Assembly: GCA_023375785.1 (NCBI GenBank)
Contig: SZWC01004769.1
Location: 63,168-127,167, forward strand
From: Penium margaritaceum
Lineage: Eukaryota; Streptophyta; Zygnematophyceae; Desmidiales; Peniaceae
Direction: 5' to 3'
Length of the DNA: 64,000 nucleotides
The position numbers and the translations under genes were made by a program. Shown piece after piece: positions 22,341-34,700 of this stretch (position 1 is its first letter; each line of letters starts with the position of its first letter). The notes under the pieces are model-generated. The model was not told the DNA's origin and did not search any database. It saw nothing but the letters and a program-made list of their open reading frames with translations.

Positions 22341-24699
22341 GTTTTGGGCATAAATGACAAAAGGAAACTCATCCCATACACAGTGAAAGGAGTGTAGGGA
22401 AAGGTGCAACGAACCTCCATTGAAGAGAGTACACTCAAGGCACACATCAGAAAAATAATGCATGAAATGGTCTTGATTACCCATGCCCAAGAGATAAGGG
22501 CCAAGGCAGCCTGATTTGTAGTATATTCCAGGTCCATACACGAGAGTTTTGAGCTCACAAACCATCCAAAACCATATTTGGAAGGCTAACAAAGACATGG
22601 AAATGATCTTAGCACATGGGGGGAAATGTTTCACCCAGTATTCTTGTTAAGTGAGATAAGACAAGGTGGCACTAAAAATGAACCGGGCAATATGTAACGG
22701 TTTGGGCTCGAGAAGGCCTACAAGTAGTTATGGAGTTATGTGGATTGTATCAAGGACAAGGCCATTTGAGAACACCTCAATCCATTGTTGGAGAGGGTTT
22801 AATTGGTGAATATAAAAGCAAACAATGTTTAGTTTTCTTCACTACATTACGAGGGGACAGACACCCAAAATGTTTTCGTAAATTTGCATATGGGTATGGA
22901 TAACCACTAAGCAAAAGAGGATCCTGGTTTGCACATCTCTGCGACAAGAATCTAGTGTCTCTCATAAACGGAGGCCCAACCACGTTACATGTTAGGAGAT
23001 ATTTCTCCAATCTGTATCACAAGATGGAAAGAGGTTATATCACTGGAAAAAATGATTGTATACCTTGGGTTAGGGGAGGAATTTCTCTGAGAAGCAATGT
23101 GATGGGATTGAGGGACGATCTGATAAGCTAGTCATTTGTTCCTCTAGGGACATAAATACAAGGGCAAAAACTTTCCTCTAAACCTTACGATGCTCTAGCG
23201 CATGGGTGGGTATGAAGAGTGACATGGATAGGGTCCACCTAGTAAGGGATGGAAAATGAGAGTGATGGGTTAGGAAGTGGATGTTATCTGTATTTATCGG
23301 CCTACATGATCTTTAACGATGAATTATCAAGTGTGCACAAGGGAGAAGGAAGCAACGTTTTGTTACCAAGAAAGGGGCGTGCAATTTCTACGGGCCTCCA
23401 TGATGCATTTGTGAGCAGTTAACCAATACAAAAGTGGGCGTTTAATGACATCGTCAAGGGTTATTCCCTTTCATAAGATCTAACATCCTTGTCAAAGAAC
23501 TTAACGGGGCTTACATTACCTTTTTAAGTTACCCATGTATGTAGCTTTTGATTAGTCCATCAATACGATGTTCTGAACCCCGATCATTGTTCTCATCAAA
23601 GGGTTTTCATGTTTCCCATAGCCTTTCTTTGGAGAACCCATCGATTTTGGAAGTGGCACTTCCTCCTACGGCATGAAAAGTACACATGGTGAAAAACATA
23701 GAAGAAGATGATTTTTGAGGTAGACTTTGTGTGCTCTGCTTCCTCCAAGTTTGTAGTGAGCATGCTTCAATGACAAGTGTTGGGACTTTGATTGTGTTAT
23801 GCGGAGTAAAACATGGACTATAAACATGTCGATATTGTGTAAAAAAACATTTCAAAGGAACACAAGACACTTAAACAACTAGGAATAAACCATAAATGTG
23901 ATTCAATGAGAAGTGTCAAAACTACTGACCACATGCATAAAAGCGTGGAAACAATAACATGGCAAATTTAAGTCTCAAACATGATGCATATATTCTGTGC
24001 AAAGACGGGTCATGAAAGTTTTCCTGAAGAAATCTCGTAGGAAAGTAATGGACATTCAATCATGCTCAGCCGTGTCTTCTTAAAGAATGAGAACCGTCAT
24101 GTAGTTGACCAAATAGTCTAGGAAAGTTGCTACGCTTCGCAACAGTTCTCTTGAAACTTATGGAAACTTGTCAAACCTGTCAGAAATTGCAAGAACTAGA
24201 GATTACAAGCCAGTGAAGTTGGCCAGAATGGCCACCACCAAAGAGCGTACACATACAAAAATGGCAAGCGGTGGACCATGAATATGATGTCATGCACAAA
24301 GCTTGGGATGCATTGCAAGGCGTAGGTCCATGCCACCCTGGACAATTGTCAATCTATTGACCGTATGTCATGTATTTTATCACAAGGCTCCCAATGATAG
24401 TGTGAAAGCTACTAGCCCTACCAGTAGCACGTAAGCTACTTTCATTCGTAAAAACTACACTATAATTCTTATAACACAAAGCTTGCACATGTGTGAAGAA
24501 CATCACCTCACACGTTTTGGATAAGCACGTGTAACTTCCACATGGATTCAACATCTTTTATGTTGCATTGATGAAGTATTGTGGAGTTTTTTGTATGTAT
24601 ACATTACTACCTAAAAATCCCAGAAGACGCTATTTGGCAACTTAGCAACAAGCAGGCGGATCCTTGAATGATACATACTTGCCATATGCCAGATAAGCC
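22341..24699. other. Unassigned stretch
   Basis: No protein family or repeat array recognised. Minus-strand frames at 22290-22634 and 23607-23870 are short, aromatic- and Cys-rich and unidentifiable. Confidence 0.5.
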
Positions 24700-25339
24700 A
24701 GGCTTTGTGCTATCAAAAGGCCCAACCAATGCGTTGAGGGTCCACCCTCGTAACTACCTATCATGTTTATGAGGGTTTTTGATTGCCACTCATTTGGATG
24801 TTTTCACAGGCATCAAAATGGTTGATCATCTTGATCTTATTCTTCCACACCATGTGCACCCACCAATAATTGCCATGGTCATTTTCTATCCACCAAGAGT
24901 CCTGGGATTCTACCCATTGAGACTCATGGAGTTCCAAGTTGGCTAGCATATCTGGACGTCCCATCAAGCATCAACATGTGCACAAAAGAAACTACTATAG
25001 AATTCACAAAACCAGTTAAAACTATAACAACAACAATTTCTTCCGACATCACCATCAATTTCACAAAAGCAATAGCCACGACCAAGTAAGGGTTGTCGGG
25101 GTTGTGTACAAGTAGCCTAGATTGCGCACATTTGCAATGGTTTGTAAACAACTCGCTATGGCTCTATATGGCTAACCATGACCATGTGCGGTCAGCCAAT
25201 GCCATGTCTGGAGACCCGGGATGGAATTTGGCTATCAAGAGCCATGTATAGCATGCCAAGGCTGTCTACAAGAGCCAAGGGACTGAGGGCAACCTAGGGT
25301 GAGAATGGTAGGTGCCTTTGAAGGGCAAACACTGGATGT

Positions 25340-25880
25340 CCACGATCTCCAAGGACCACATGTCGTGCACCCAATGGTTGTACGTGACCTCTAAAGGTAG
25401 TTGGAAACTACCAGAGGGTCTCTAGAGACCTCAAAGGGTCAAGGACAGGTAGCCTAAAGCTGCTTAAAACCCCTAAAGGTTACGAACAGAGGCCAAGGGC
25501 TAATTAAAATCTATTAGGTTTACACATGGGCTGCTAGGCACTACTAATAACCTCCGAGGATAGCACAAAGATAATCAAAGGTTGGTTGCAACCTCGAAGG
25601 ACTGACGACAATCAACATGAGGTTTCCTTCCACCTCCAAGGGCCAGGAATCGGCAACTTGTGGTTGCTTACGAACTCCAAAGGACGAGGACAAGTAGCCT
25701 ATGCCTACCTACGAACTCCAAGGGTCAAGGACGGGTACCCTGTACCTACTTGCAAACTCAAGGGGCCAAGGAAAGGCATTGTGTACTTCCCGACAACCTC
25801 CAAGGGATGAGGAGGGGCAACTTGTGCATGTCTATGAGTTTTAAGGCCGAGGTCGAGGAGCTGATTCTAACCACTCTTGG
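25340..25880 (+). repeat. 41-bp tandem repeat array (about 12-13 units)
   Basis: The core CTCCAAGG or a variant recurs at about 25347, 25388, 25430, 25471, 25512, 25553, 25593, 25634, 25675, 25716, 25757 and 25798, an almost exact 41-bp step. A weaker unit follows near 25838. Units at 25634-25800 are the most alike and the left ones are more degenerate. Because 41 is not a multiple of three, successive units shift frame, so the frames at 25586-25810 and 25660-25968 are by-products. Confidence 0.85.
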
Positions 25881-26299
25881 TTTGCCTACTTTCTTAGCCT
25901 ACGTTGGAATCAAACAAGCATGGAAGTCCTTTGCAAAAAATATTAGACCATTTTCACAAAGGTGTTGAGGTCCTTGCAAAGCTATTGATGGCCATAATGA
26001 CAATGTCCAGTAATTCAAGGTGAGACCCCATAGAAAAACGTCAAGTACCTTTCAAGTGTGCATACCAAATATCTTATGCTCAAGTGATAATATCTATATG
26101 ACCCATGATCCATGTATCAAACTAGGATGGCTCAAGTAAAGGGGGAGAAATGTGGCATGTTGGCTACTTTCATTCTTCACTTACGATGAAACCACTAAAA
26201 CAAAAAATACACATTTGAGTGAAGGATATCATCGAGGACATCGAGAATAAGCAATTATAACTTTTGCATGGATACAGTATTGTTATTTTGTTTTGGTGA

Positions 26300-26405
26300 C
26301 ATTCACTTCGAATGGCTGGAGAGAGTCATTGTGGGCAGTCATTCGAATGGCTCGACGGTCGGTTATAAAAACATTGTGGACAGTCATTCAAATGGCTAGA
26401 CATAT
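26300..26405 (+). repeat. Short tandem duplication
   Basis: CATTGTGGGCAGTCATTCGA at 26328-26347 recurs as CATTGTGGACAGTCATTCAA at 26372-26391. A third partial TTCGAATGGCT lies near 26307. The unit step is about 40-45 bp. Confidence 0.6.
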
Positions 26406-27549
26406 TCATTTCAGAATCTTCATCAAAGCGACATACGATGTTACATCTTTTGATGGCAAAGTTTCAAACAATATCAAAGTCTACATAGAGGGTTGCATAA
26501 CAATCATTTAAATTATCACTAGATGACTTGTCTACCAACAAGGTGGTAGATGAATATTATAAATTTGCAATGTCATTATTATATGACAACCTGCCCAATA
26601 ATTTAGGCTTTGTGCTGACAAAAGGCCCAACTGCCATATTGAGAAGCCATTGCCTCCACACACTTGCCAAGCACGTCTCCGAGGATTTTTAGCAGTTGTG
26701 TCTTATGAGTGTTGCACAACCACTTGACAAGGTAATCTGTCACCTGTTCTTGTCAACGATGTCCAAGAATGTATGACTTCAAACTCAATGCCATGGTCTG
26801 CTTCCACGAGTGGTAGCAATGCCATGCCTCTTCTAAGGAAATGCTTGCAAGGATCTATGTACAATGTGACGTGGAATGCCGAGAAAGTAGCCATGCTGTT
26901 ATGGAGGTGGATTATTGCAAAATGAGGTGTTCCCATTTCCTCAACTAGGAAAATCCCCAGCCACTTTGGTTGACTTTCACACAAACTTTCCTTGTAACAT
27001 GACATTCGTTGGCATGAGTATGAGGTCGCTAGCGACGTGGAACTTGGTGTTCATCTTATGCTTCGTGGCCAATTCCTATACTCTTGCTTGAACCTTCACA
27101 AGTGTGAAGTAGGTCTCATCTCAAATGCTTTGAAATACTGCCGCTAGATGTGGAATGCTGGTATGTTTCTCAAACTATGGAAATGTGCTAGAGTTGCTGG
27201 CAGTTTTACTCTCAAATGCAAAATGAATTTACCTGTCACTCAAATTTTCACTAAGTTGTATGCGAGATTGGCGGTCAATAAATTGACCACCAAGTCAAGG
27301 CCACATGGTGAACACAATGTTCATAGCCATTGTTCAAGCATGTAATTGGTGTACTCCCTCTACCCAATAATCTATGTGTGGAAGGTTGTCAATAAACAGC
27401 TCTAGCTACCGGAACGAATCATCCCATCTTGCCATACTCTAATGGTAACCATTCCCTATCCATTAATTACAATGGAAGGCAGGCGCCATATTGCCAGCCA
27501 ATGATACTAAGAAAGATCCATTATGTGCTCTTTTCTATGAACATTTAAG

Positions 27550-27650
27550 TCATTGGGATGAAGTATATGTCTTCATCAGTTGGTCAACCACCACGAGCAT
27601 TACATCAAACTCCTCCAATGTATTGGGAAAGCTTTTCATGAAGTAGCATG
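27550..27650 (-). pseudogene. pol: Element E integrase-core fossil
   Basis: FMKSFPNTLEEFDVMLVVVDQL matches the gypsy integrase core entry of the form DFIxxLPxTxxGxDxILVVVDRLTK. Sequence further left on the minus strand may be integrase C-terminal but is too decayed to assign. Confidence 0.55.
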
Positions 27651-29159
27651 GTTCTTTTGTCTCCCATTACGGATTAAGGGAGAACAGGTATTTATATGCC
27701 TATCCTATTGGTCTTGGATTTAAACTCCAAATGGTTTTTGGTTCAATGTTGACTAATCGTGATCTTTCTGTTTAGTCGGTTGTGACACCGGAATACTCTG
27801 TTCTAAGTAAGAATGCACATGCTTAAGTGCTTAAGGTGTTCCCTTCTACCTTGGCTAAGGAGACTCCTCCTCACCTTGGCCACGTTTGGTTTCTCACTGT
27901 TTTGTTTCATGCTTTTAGACCACAAAAGGCTGGTCGGAGGGTTAGAGGGCTGTAAGAATGAGATGTCGGTCCATTATCGTAGTGTTGACAAGCGCGATTG
28001 GGGAGCATTGTGGTCGCCCGTAAGGACTTGCCGGGCATTGAAAAATTTTGAATTCCCCCATTGTTCAAATAGAGAAAGTAGGAATACTAACAAGATGTGT
28101 GGTACTCAGAATTCAACTTTGAGAATTTGAGTTCCGGTCGCGGGTGGTCGTTATATCGAGTGTCAATCTGCGCACTACGGTCTCTCGCCGTTGTTGGAAA
28201 GTGTGGAGGCATGAATCCAGTCTCTTTTTTCCATCCCCTTATGTTTGTTCTTCTGTTATTGAGTTGTGCTCAATGAAAACATGACTTGGAAGAACACATG
28301 AAGTGGATCGAAGTTGATTTTAGAGCACTCATACGCGAAATGTGTGCACGGACAATGCAATTTTTCTAGTGACTTGCCCAAACCCCAAATTTTTAATGGA
28401 ACACGTAAATGAGAAAAATAGGACTTATTTACGATGAATTTGCTTGAGAATATGGTAGTCAAGAATACGTAACTAGCAGGTTTGAAACACAAAAAAAATC
28501 ATCGGTATGATATGAGATTCATTCACGTCCTGAGACTTGCAGTAGTTTGGGACACTGGTTTACACCTTGTCTCACTAGTATTGCTTCACATGCTCTAGAG
28601 CATCATGTCTTTGCAAAATTGTTCACCAAGACCAGTGGCACTCCTCTAATAGCATGTGATAAATTTCATTATCATTAAGTGGTAAACCAACCAGGCGAGT
28701 GAACCACAGACGCTGATATGGTCCTTTCGAAAAAAACTTGGTTTTTTATTGCAATGGACGAACTCACCATAATGTATTGGAAATAGCCTCACTGTGTAGA
28801 TGCCTTGACTGGTGTGTTACATACTATTGTGAGAGCCATCATGTGGTTAAGGAATTGGGGCATTTGCTCTATCTGCTTTTATATGTCATTACTTTTTGTC
28901 GTAGCCAATGTTGGACCCGTGAAACCCCATCCATTGAGTTTGTCAACATTTCATACCTGGCGAGGTCTTTAGATGATTTGACATATGGGTTTTGGTACGA
29001 TTTCCGTGTCCAAGCTAGTCCCACCACATCTTGGAATGATGACTTGAACCTCTTTTGCATGCAACCAGTGGTTTACCTTCAACTTGCTCGGCTTTCTCCA
29101 AATAACATGACAGGTAAACCTCTACCACAACTATCTGAGAGGATAACGGCTCCATCCTC

Positions 29160-29660
29160 TCATTCGGATACATGAGTGGTTGTGATGTTGTCCACCTTTG
29201 GATATGCAAATCGTAATGCTATTGATAGGGACAAAGTGATTTTGAAGGAGTTGAATGCTATTTGTTCACAATCTCTTGTATTCCACTTGGTGGTTTTACT
29301 CAAGAGATCAGAGAGAGCCACTAGTAAAACAGCGTTATCCTGTACAAACAAAGGGTAGTAGTTGCAGCATCCTTGAAATTCTTTGAATACCTTGACACAG
29401 GTGGGCATTGACCACTCAATGACTACCTCCAGTTTCTTGGGTCCATCATAACTAGTCTGCCGCCTATGATATGACCCAGTTAATCAATCAACTGACAAGC
29501 AAAGTTCAAATTCAAGCATTTTTCTCCTTCATACTTTGTAAAACCTCGAGGATTTTCTAGAGATGTACACCGTGCTCCTGAAACGTTTGCCTACACACTC
29601 TAGTTTCATCAAGGTACACGCAGAAAAGCTCGTTGAGGTGTTGTAAAAAGCACTCCTTTT
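29160..29660 (-). pseudogene. pol: Element E RT/RNase H fossil
   Basis: The frame at 29160-29408 reads VFKEFQGCCNYYPLFVQ followed by LSDLLSKTTKWN and QIAFNSFK. These correspond to the gypsy RT-RNase H connection (FLGLxNYYRRFV, PLTxLLKKxxxWxW, AFxxLK). RT-like sequence with VYLDE lies just upstream on the same strand. Confidence 0.65.
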
Positions 29661-29900
29661 CTGTATACAATTTCCCAAGGAATATTTTATCATGAATAAC
29701 ATAATCGTGATATCAACGTGCATGCAACATGCGTGGAATACCATTTTTGTGATGTGTATTTTAGATATGTGGACCGGAAAACACTTCATATGTCCATTCT
29801 GGTGAAAATTGTCGCTCCTTGTAGTTGGAAAAAAGAATATATGCTTACATGATTGGACAGTGGTTCTTGAATTCAATGTCATTAAAAGGCAATGTAGCCC

Positions 29901-30289
29901 ACTTCAGAGATTTCTATTTTACTATCAGATAAAAAGCATTTAGGCTGCGAGTGGTGACATGGGTTGCGTGATTAATCCCACACAAGGCATCTCATTTTAT
30001 CATTTATTAATTATGGCAAGTTCGTCTCATTTGTTTGGTACGTCCCCTTTAGCGTCGCTATGCTATCTGACTTCATGTCTCCCCGGTGATCAAGATTGAT
30101 TTTCACAGGTGATTCATGTTACATTCTTCAAAGATCCCTTTGATCTCCTTGAACATAGGTGTGAACTCTTCATGGATGTTGTAGGTATCCTATGTGCTGA
30201 GACGATTCATTGTTGATTGATTTATTTTCATACACACGTGGACCTCTGTATAAACCTACTTATTTTCTCATGGCAGTTTTTTGGGGGTT
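29901..30289. other. Unassigned spacer
   Basis: AT-rich, with no gene or repeat recognised. Confidence 0.5.
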
Positions 30290-30950
30290 TCATATTGTAG
30301 GGAAAGGGGGGGAAGAGGAGGGAAAAGTGTTTGGGACAATTGTATGGGATAATGAATCACGGTCTGGGTGGTAAGTGTATCACATTCATACACATGTTTG
30401 TTATGTAGTGAGATTTCTTCCATAGTTTGAGTGATCATTGATAAGAAGGAGAGGGGGGGGAGAGAAGGTGTGTGGGGCAAGTGTATGGGTAGTGTATCAA
30501 TGTGCGAGGGATACGTGTATCATGTTCACACACTTGTGCATTTTGTAGTTTGATGTCTTCCTCAGTGTGAGTGACCACTGATCGGGAGGGGAGGGAGGGG
30601 GCGAGGAGGGAAACGTATATGGCGCTTTTGTATGGGGAAGTGTATCGATGTCCGGATAGTGAGTGTATCATATGCATACACGTGTATTGTGTAGATGGAT
30701 GGAAGGGAGGGGGGGGGAAGTGTACGGGGCTTGTGTATGTGACAGTGTATGATTGTCTGGTTATTGAGTGTATCATATTCAGACATATGTGTATTGTGTA
30801 TTTGGGTGTCTCCCTTGATGTGAGTGACCACTGACAGGGAAGGAAGGAGGGGGGGAGAGAGAGGGAAAAGTGTATGGAACAAGTGCATCAATGTCGAGGT
30901 GGTAAGCGTATCATCTTCATACACACGTATATTGTGTAGTTGGATGTCTT
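30290..30950 (+). repeat. Purine-rich tandem array, ~140-bp units (about 5)
   Basis: Each unit has a G/A-rich block (GGGAGGGGGGG-type), then AGTGTATGG, then GTATCATnTTCATACAC, TGTGTATTGTGTAG and TGAGTGACCACTGA. The GTATCAnnTnCAnACA motif occurs near 30376, 30517, 30664, 30769 and 30908, a step of about 105-147 bp. The Pro/His/Leu-rich minus-strand frames here are repeat artefacts. Confidence 0.75.
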
Positions 30951-30979
30951 AAACACATGTGTCTCAGTCCACTTAGCTA

Positions 30980-31468
30980 GGTGGTGTTAAAACAAATACA
31001 CAAGTGTACAAACATTTCAAGACTTAACTAGAATATGTATTCACTACCCAATACACTTACCTAATACACTTTTCTACTCCCCCCTTCCCCTCCCAAAACT
31101 TGCATGTCCCTTTCCCTCTGGTTCAATGGATTCATTGNATCCCCCCCTCCCTCTCTATCTCTATCTCACTCCATCCCTCTCTCTCTCCACACCCATCACA
31201 TGTGTATTTCCCGATAGTGACCCCCCGCTTGCCTTCTCCCTTCACCCTTGCCCACACACGCATGTCTCTTTCCAGTGAGCCAGATGGTGTTAAGAATTGA
31301 TACACAAGTGGAAAAATGTTTGAATACTTCACTAGAGTATGTGATCACTTCCCAATACACTCTCCTCATACACTTTTCTCCTCCTCCCCCCTCCCCCTCT
31401 CCCAACACACATGTCCATTCTCCTCTGTTCCATTGGGTTCATTTTCAATAGCTGGTCAATGCTGCAAT

Positions 31469-31526
<58 letters not shown>

Positions 31527-31760
31527 CGTGTATCTCTCTCACTTGCTCACCAAGGAATTGANNNNNNNNNNNNNNNNNNNNNNNNNNNNNNNNNNNNNNN
31601 NNNNNNNNNNNNNNNNNNNNCTCTCTCTCTCTCCCCGTGTATCTCTCTCACTTGCTCACCAAGGAATTGATGTACCTTACCCATTTCTCCCTGTTCTCTT
31701 AACTCTCTATCTCAAGCATGTTGCAGGTGACTGCCAGATTTTCTCCCTCGTACTTTGACC
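30980..31760 (+). repeat. Pyrimidine-rich repeat array, opposite strand bias to the preceding array
   Basis: A block beginning GGTGTTAAAACAAATACACA near 30984 recurs near 31283 (GGTGTTAAGAATTGATACAC), so the unit is about 300 bp. Each block has AATACACT repeats followed by CCCCTCCC-type tracts. Read on the minus strand, these blocks resemble the purine-rich units at 30290-30950. A (CT)n run lies at 31471-31523 and again after the gap at 31621. Confidence 0.7.
31562..31620. other. Assembly gap (N run) with duplicated flanks
   Basis: There are 59 Ns, plus one isolated N at 31139. The roughly 48 bases before the gap (CTCTCCCCGTGTATCTCTCT... to AAGGAATTGA) are repeated exactly after it at 31621-31669. 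The gap may therefore hide either a collapsed CT-repeat duplication or two overlapping contig ends. Confidence 0.9.
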
Positions 31761-34700
31761 GGTTTGAGGCTCTCGTACGACTTGTCAAAATTTTTTATAC
31801 CGGTTGGATATCACATTCATCACTCTCTCAGTGATTAAACGACAATGATGTTGCCATTTTGTTTGTATCCAATAATCTTGTTCTTGACCCATTCAATTAC
31901 AAACCGATGTCTGCATTGAACATGAGTGATGACGTACCATACCTCCGGCATACACAGATGCATGCAAGTACATAGCTTGAAAATTGCTAAGTCCGCGAGG
32001 CAGCTCGTACCTTCTTGAAAGAGCTACAAAGATCATACAGGTGACGATTGCATTTTCCATTTAGGTGTAGTAGCCTAATGGAAGCGAACGTATGACTACC
32101 GTAACTCAAGCCATGCACCAACCCGACAACTTGTTAAGTCTAATGGTGTCGCCATTAGATGGCATTTTGATTAAACTGTCACAAAGCTGATGTCATCATT
32201 CATTCTTTTGATTGAAGCTTTATTTCAGGATTAACGCACCAACGTCCAGTGAAAACATTTATCCTGCATAACGTACACGTTGTCCATGGTTGCCGTGTAC
32301 CCATATTTACATGACCAAAGTGCAATCGCATGGATTCGCATACCTTGATCCATCAATGGGAGGGATGAATCTTGTGCTCGGTCATGCACGTTGACATTTC
32401 ACGTTCATGCAAGCTGTGCATGTTGAGGGGCAAGTGTTGAACCAACTTGGTTTTTTGTAGCATGTTCCATCTATGGGCGTGGGGGATTGCACTCACCATT
32501 AGTATGGTGCAAGTTTGAGGACATCACCCACAAAACATGTGACCGGTCAGTTAGAATATTGCTTGTACCTCTTTTTGAAGCATCTTTTTGTAATGCTATC
32601 AGTAGAGGCATAATTACAACTTCAGATGGTCATCACAATCAAGGATAGGAAATGTTTTTGTTGTTGTTGTGCCATTTGGACAATACAGTTGTGTGTGGAA
32701 GTTTCTCAAGATACGCTTGATAAGGAATTTGACGGTATGACTGACCTCGCATTCATCGAGGTATCTCTCAGACGACAAAAGACGTGTTCCATAGCATCAG
32801 AGAACGATGTCGGACCACTTGTTGTTAGAACCATCACGATCCTAGATTGTACGCCTTGGTTTTGTGGCATGTCACAAGTAAGCTTGGTGTTATGTGGCGA
32901 TCGGCACCCATGTTTTTAGTGCAACCGACACCTATGCCTGTCCCGTACCATCTGCATTGACATGGCTAGCCCAACCAAAATCCATATCCATGGTGCTTTC
33001 GATACCCATAGTAGTGGTGCATTCAACACGTGCGGTAGATTATCATCCGATCCCCATGTTAGTAGTGCGACCAGAAATCCGATCACATGTACATTTGATC
33101 AGTATTTTGTGTAAACGACACTTGTTTTGTGATATCAACACTCGTTTCATGCAACTGGCACTTGCTTCTTGTGATTGACACTTGTTTCATGCAATATGCC
33201 CTGTTTTCAGCCATTAGTTTGACTATCCACACTTGCTTAAGTCCCCCTTAAATCCGTTAAGAGTGCCTCTTGCACTAATGCCACTTGTGCATGTGGCAAC
33301 CGTGACTGGAGTGCAACTGGCACTTTTCCCAATGGTACATTCCGTGCCTGAAAAATCAATGCATCTACGGCGTCTATAAGGATGAATCCCCATGTTGGAC
33401 TTGCAATCAGCAAGTTGGTGGTGTAATTGAGACGTCGATGGTGCACCACCGTCGTAAGTTGTAGATAAATAAACAAGTTATTGAGACATGGAACTTGCAC
33501 TTGCAATGTGATGCACACGTCATCCACAAAAACAATACAAGTGGAATTTGCCATCAAGTTTCAATGTGAAAACCATTGTCACAAAAACCATTTTGTGTTT
33601 TTTTTTGTATGGTCTCGAAGCCCCTTTGTGTTCTATGTGTTCAACACTTTTCTTATGTGTACATTCGGCACACATAATGTTGTACCCTTAAGATATTTGT
33701 CATTTGCAAGTTGTGTTACGATGAAAACCATGTCGTGTTTTTTCAAGGGTGACTTCAATGCCTCAGATTGCTTCTAGGTTTTCAACACTTCTGGTGCAAA
33801 ATTTGTGTCCCATAAGTCGTTCACGTGGGAAAAAACCGGTTTCCCCATTTTTGTACCTCTCCTTGGACGAAAAGGAAATCAGGGTTTTTGTTTGGTGAAG
33901 CTCACCCGGGTCGTCTAGCACTTTGTGGGACAATGCCCATCATCAACTAGGTCAAAACCCCAGGTTCCAAGCAGGTTCTTGCTTCAATAACGGACGAAAG
34001 ATTGAATTGGAAATGGAAAAACCCTCGACTTTAGGTTTCCTGAGATGTACAAATACTTCCGAGTGCCAAAATACTTTAGTGGGCAAGTGTACTTCACAAG
34101 CGCTCCTAGAATGTGTGTTGGAAAGCTGTCGTTTATCCTTTTTTTCCATGAAATGGGAACACTATAGACCAATGCTTTAGACATTATCATGTTATTGTAG
34201 AGCTTGGACTGAGCCCCTCTTCACTTTTAAAGAAAAGTCAAAACTGGGTTCAAACAAAGATGCTATCTTTGCTTCCGCGAGCCAGCATCCAGGCCCCAAA
34301 AAAGAACAAGTTTTGCGCAATGCATACATGGATTACGAGGGGAAAAGGAAAGGCGAAGGAGTCTATGGAAGATAGAATAATGCTAATTTGTTATGCATCC
34401 TATGAAACGAAGGAGAAAATGAAATAACTTGGAAGGATATTGATGGGGTTAGAAGTATTGGTAAACAAATAAACTTGTACATAAATAAATGATTTATGGA
34501 TATGATTGTGCGAGGTGCCTATTTCAACCCTTCCTTTGACAAGGATGAATGTCTGCCTTTGTATAGCCGATCACAATTATGTGATAGGTGACCATGTAGT
34601 GGAGAGGCCCATAGCCGGGGTTGCATTACTTGTAAAAACCTATTGAACCTGAATTTTATGTTGACATACCTCATGCACAAATAGTTCCACTGAATACAGC

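Larger units (their letters stand above)
24700..26631. repeat. Block bracketed by a 27-bp direct repeat
   Basis: AGGCTTTGTGCTATCAAAAG... at 24700-24726 recurs at 26605-26631 with 25 of 27 matches, and similarity extends weakly upstream. The 1.9-kb interior holds the 41-bp tandem array. The repeats could be remnants of terminal repeats of an element or two pieces of a dispersed repeat. No coding content is recognised. Confidence 0.35.
26700..29900 (-). mobile_element. pol: Element E: ancient Ty3/gypsy relic
   Basis: Minus-strand traces of pol appear in the expected order from right to left. An RT-like stretch carries VYLDETRV near 29600-29620. An RT connection/RNase H stretch with CCNYYPLFVQDN lies in 29160-29408. 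An integrase-core-like stretch, FPNTLEEFDVMLVVVDQL, lies near 27553-27645. The spacing between RNase H and integrase is larger than in elements A-C, so other DNA may lie between them. No LTRs were found. It is heavily decayed with many breaks, clearly older than elements A-D and of a different gypsy lineage. Confidence 0.6.

Noticed and set aside
25340-25880. Regular repeat array considered as a CRISPR array
   Set aside because: Units are contiguous 41-bp tandem copies without unique spacers, and the context is eukaryotic.
25586-25968. Two overlapping plus-strand frames of 74 and 102 codons that look repetitive
   Set aside because: They run through the 41-bp tandem array. The unit length is not a multiple of three, so the frames only reflect repeat composition.
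30268-31758. Pro/His/Leu-rich frames on both strands
   Set aside because: They follow the purine/pyrimidine arrays and the N gap, so they are composition artefacts.
32139-32159. Perfect 8-bp stem with 5-base loop as a possible regulatory hairpin or terminator
   Set aside because: Isolated, with no gene beside it; such stems are expected by chance in 64 kb.
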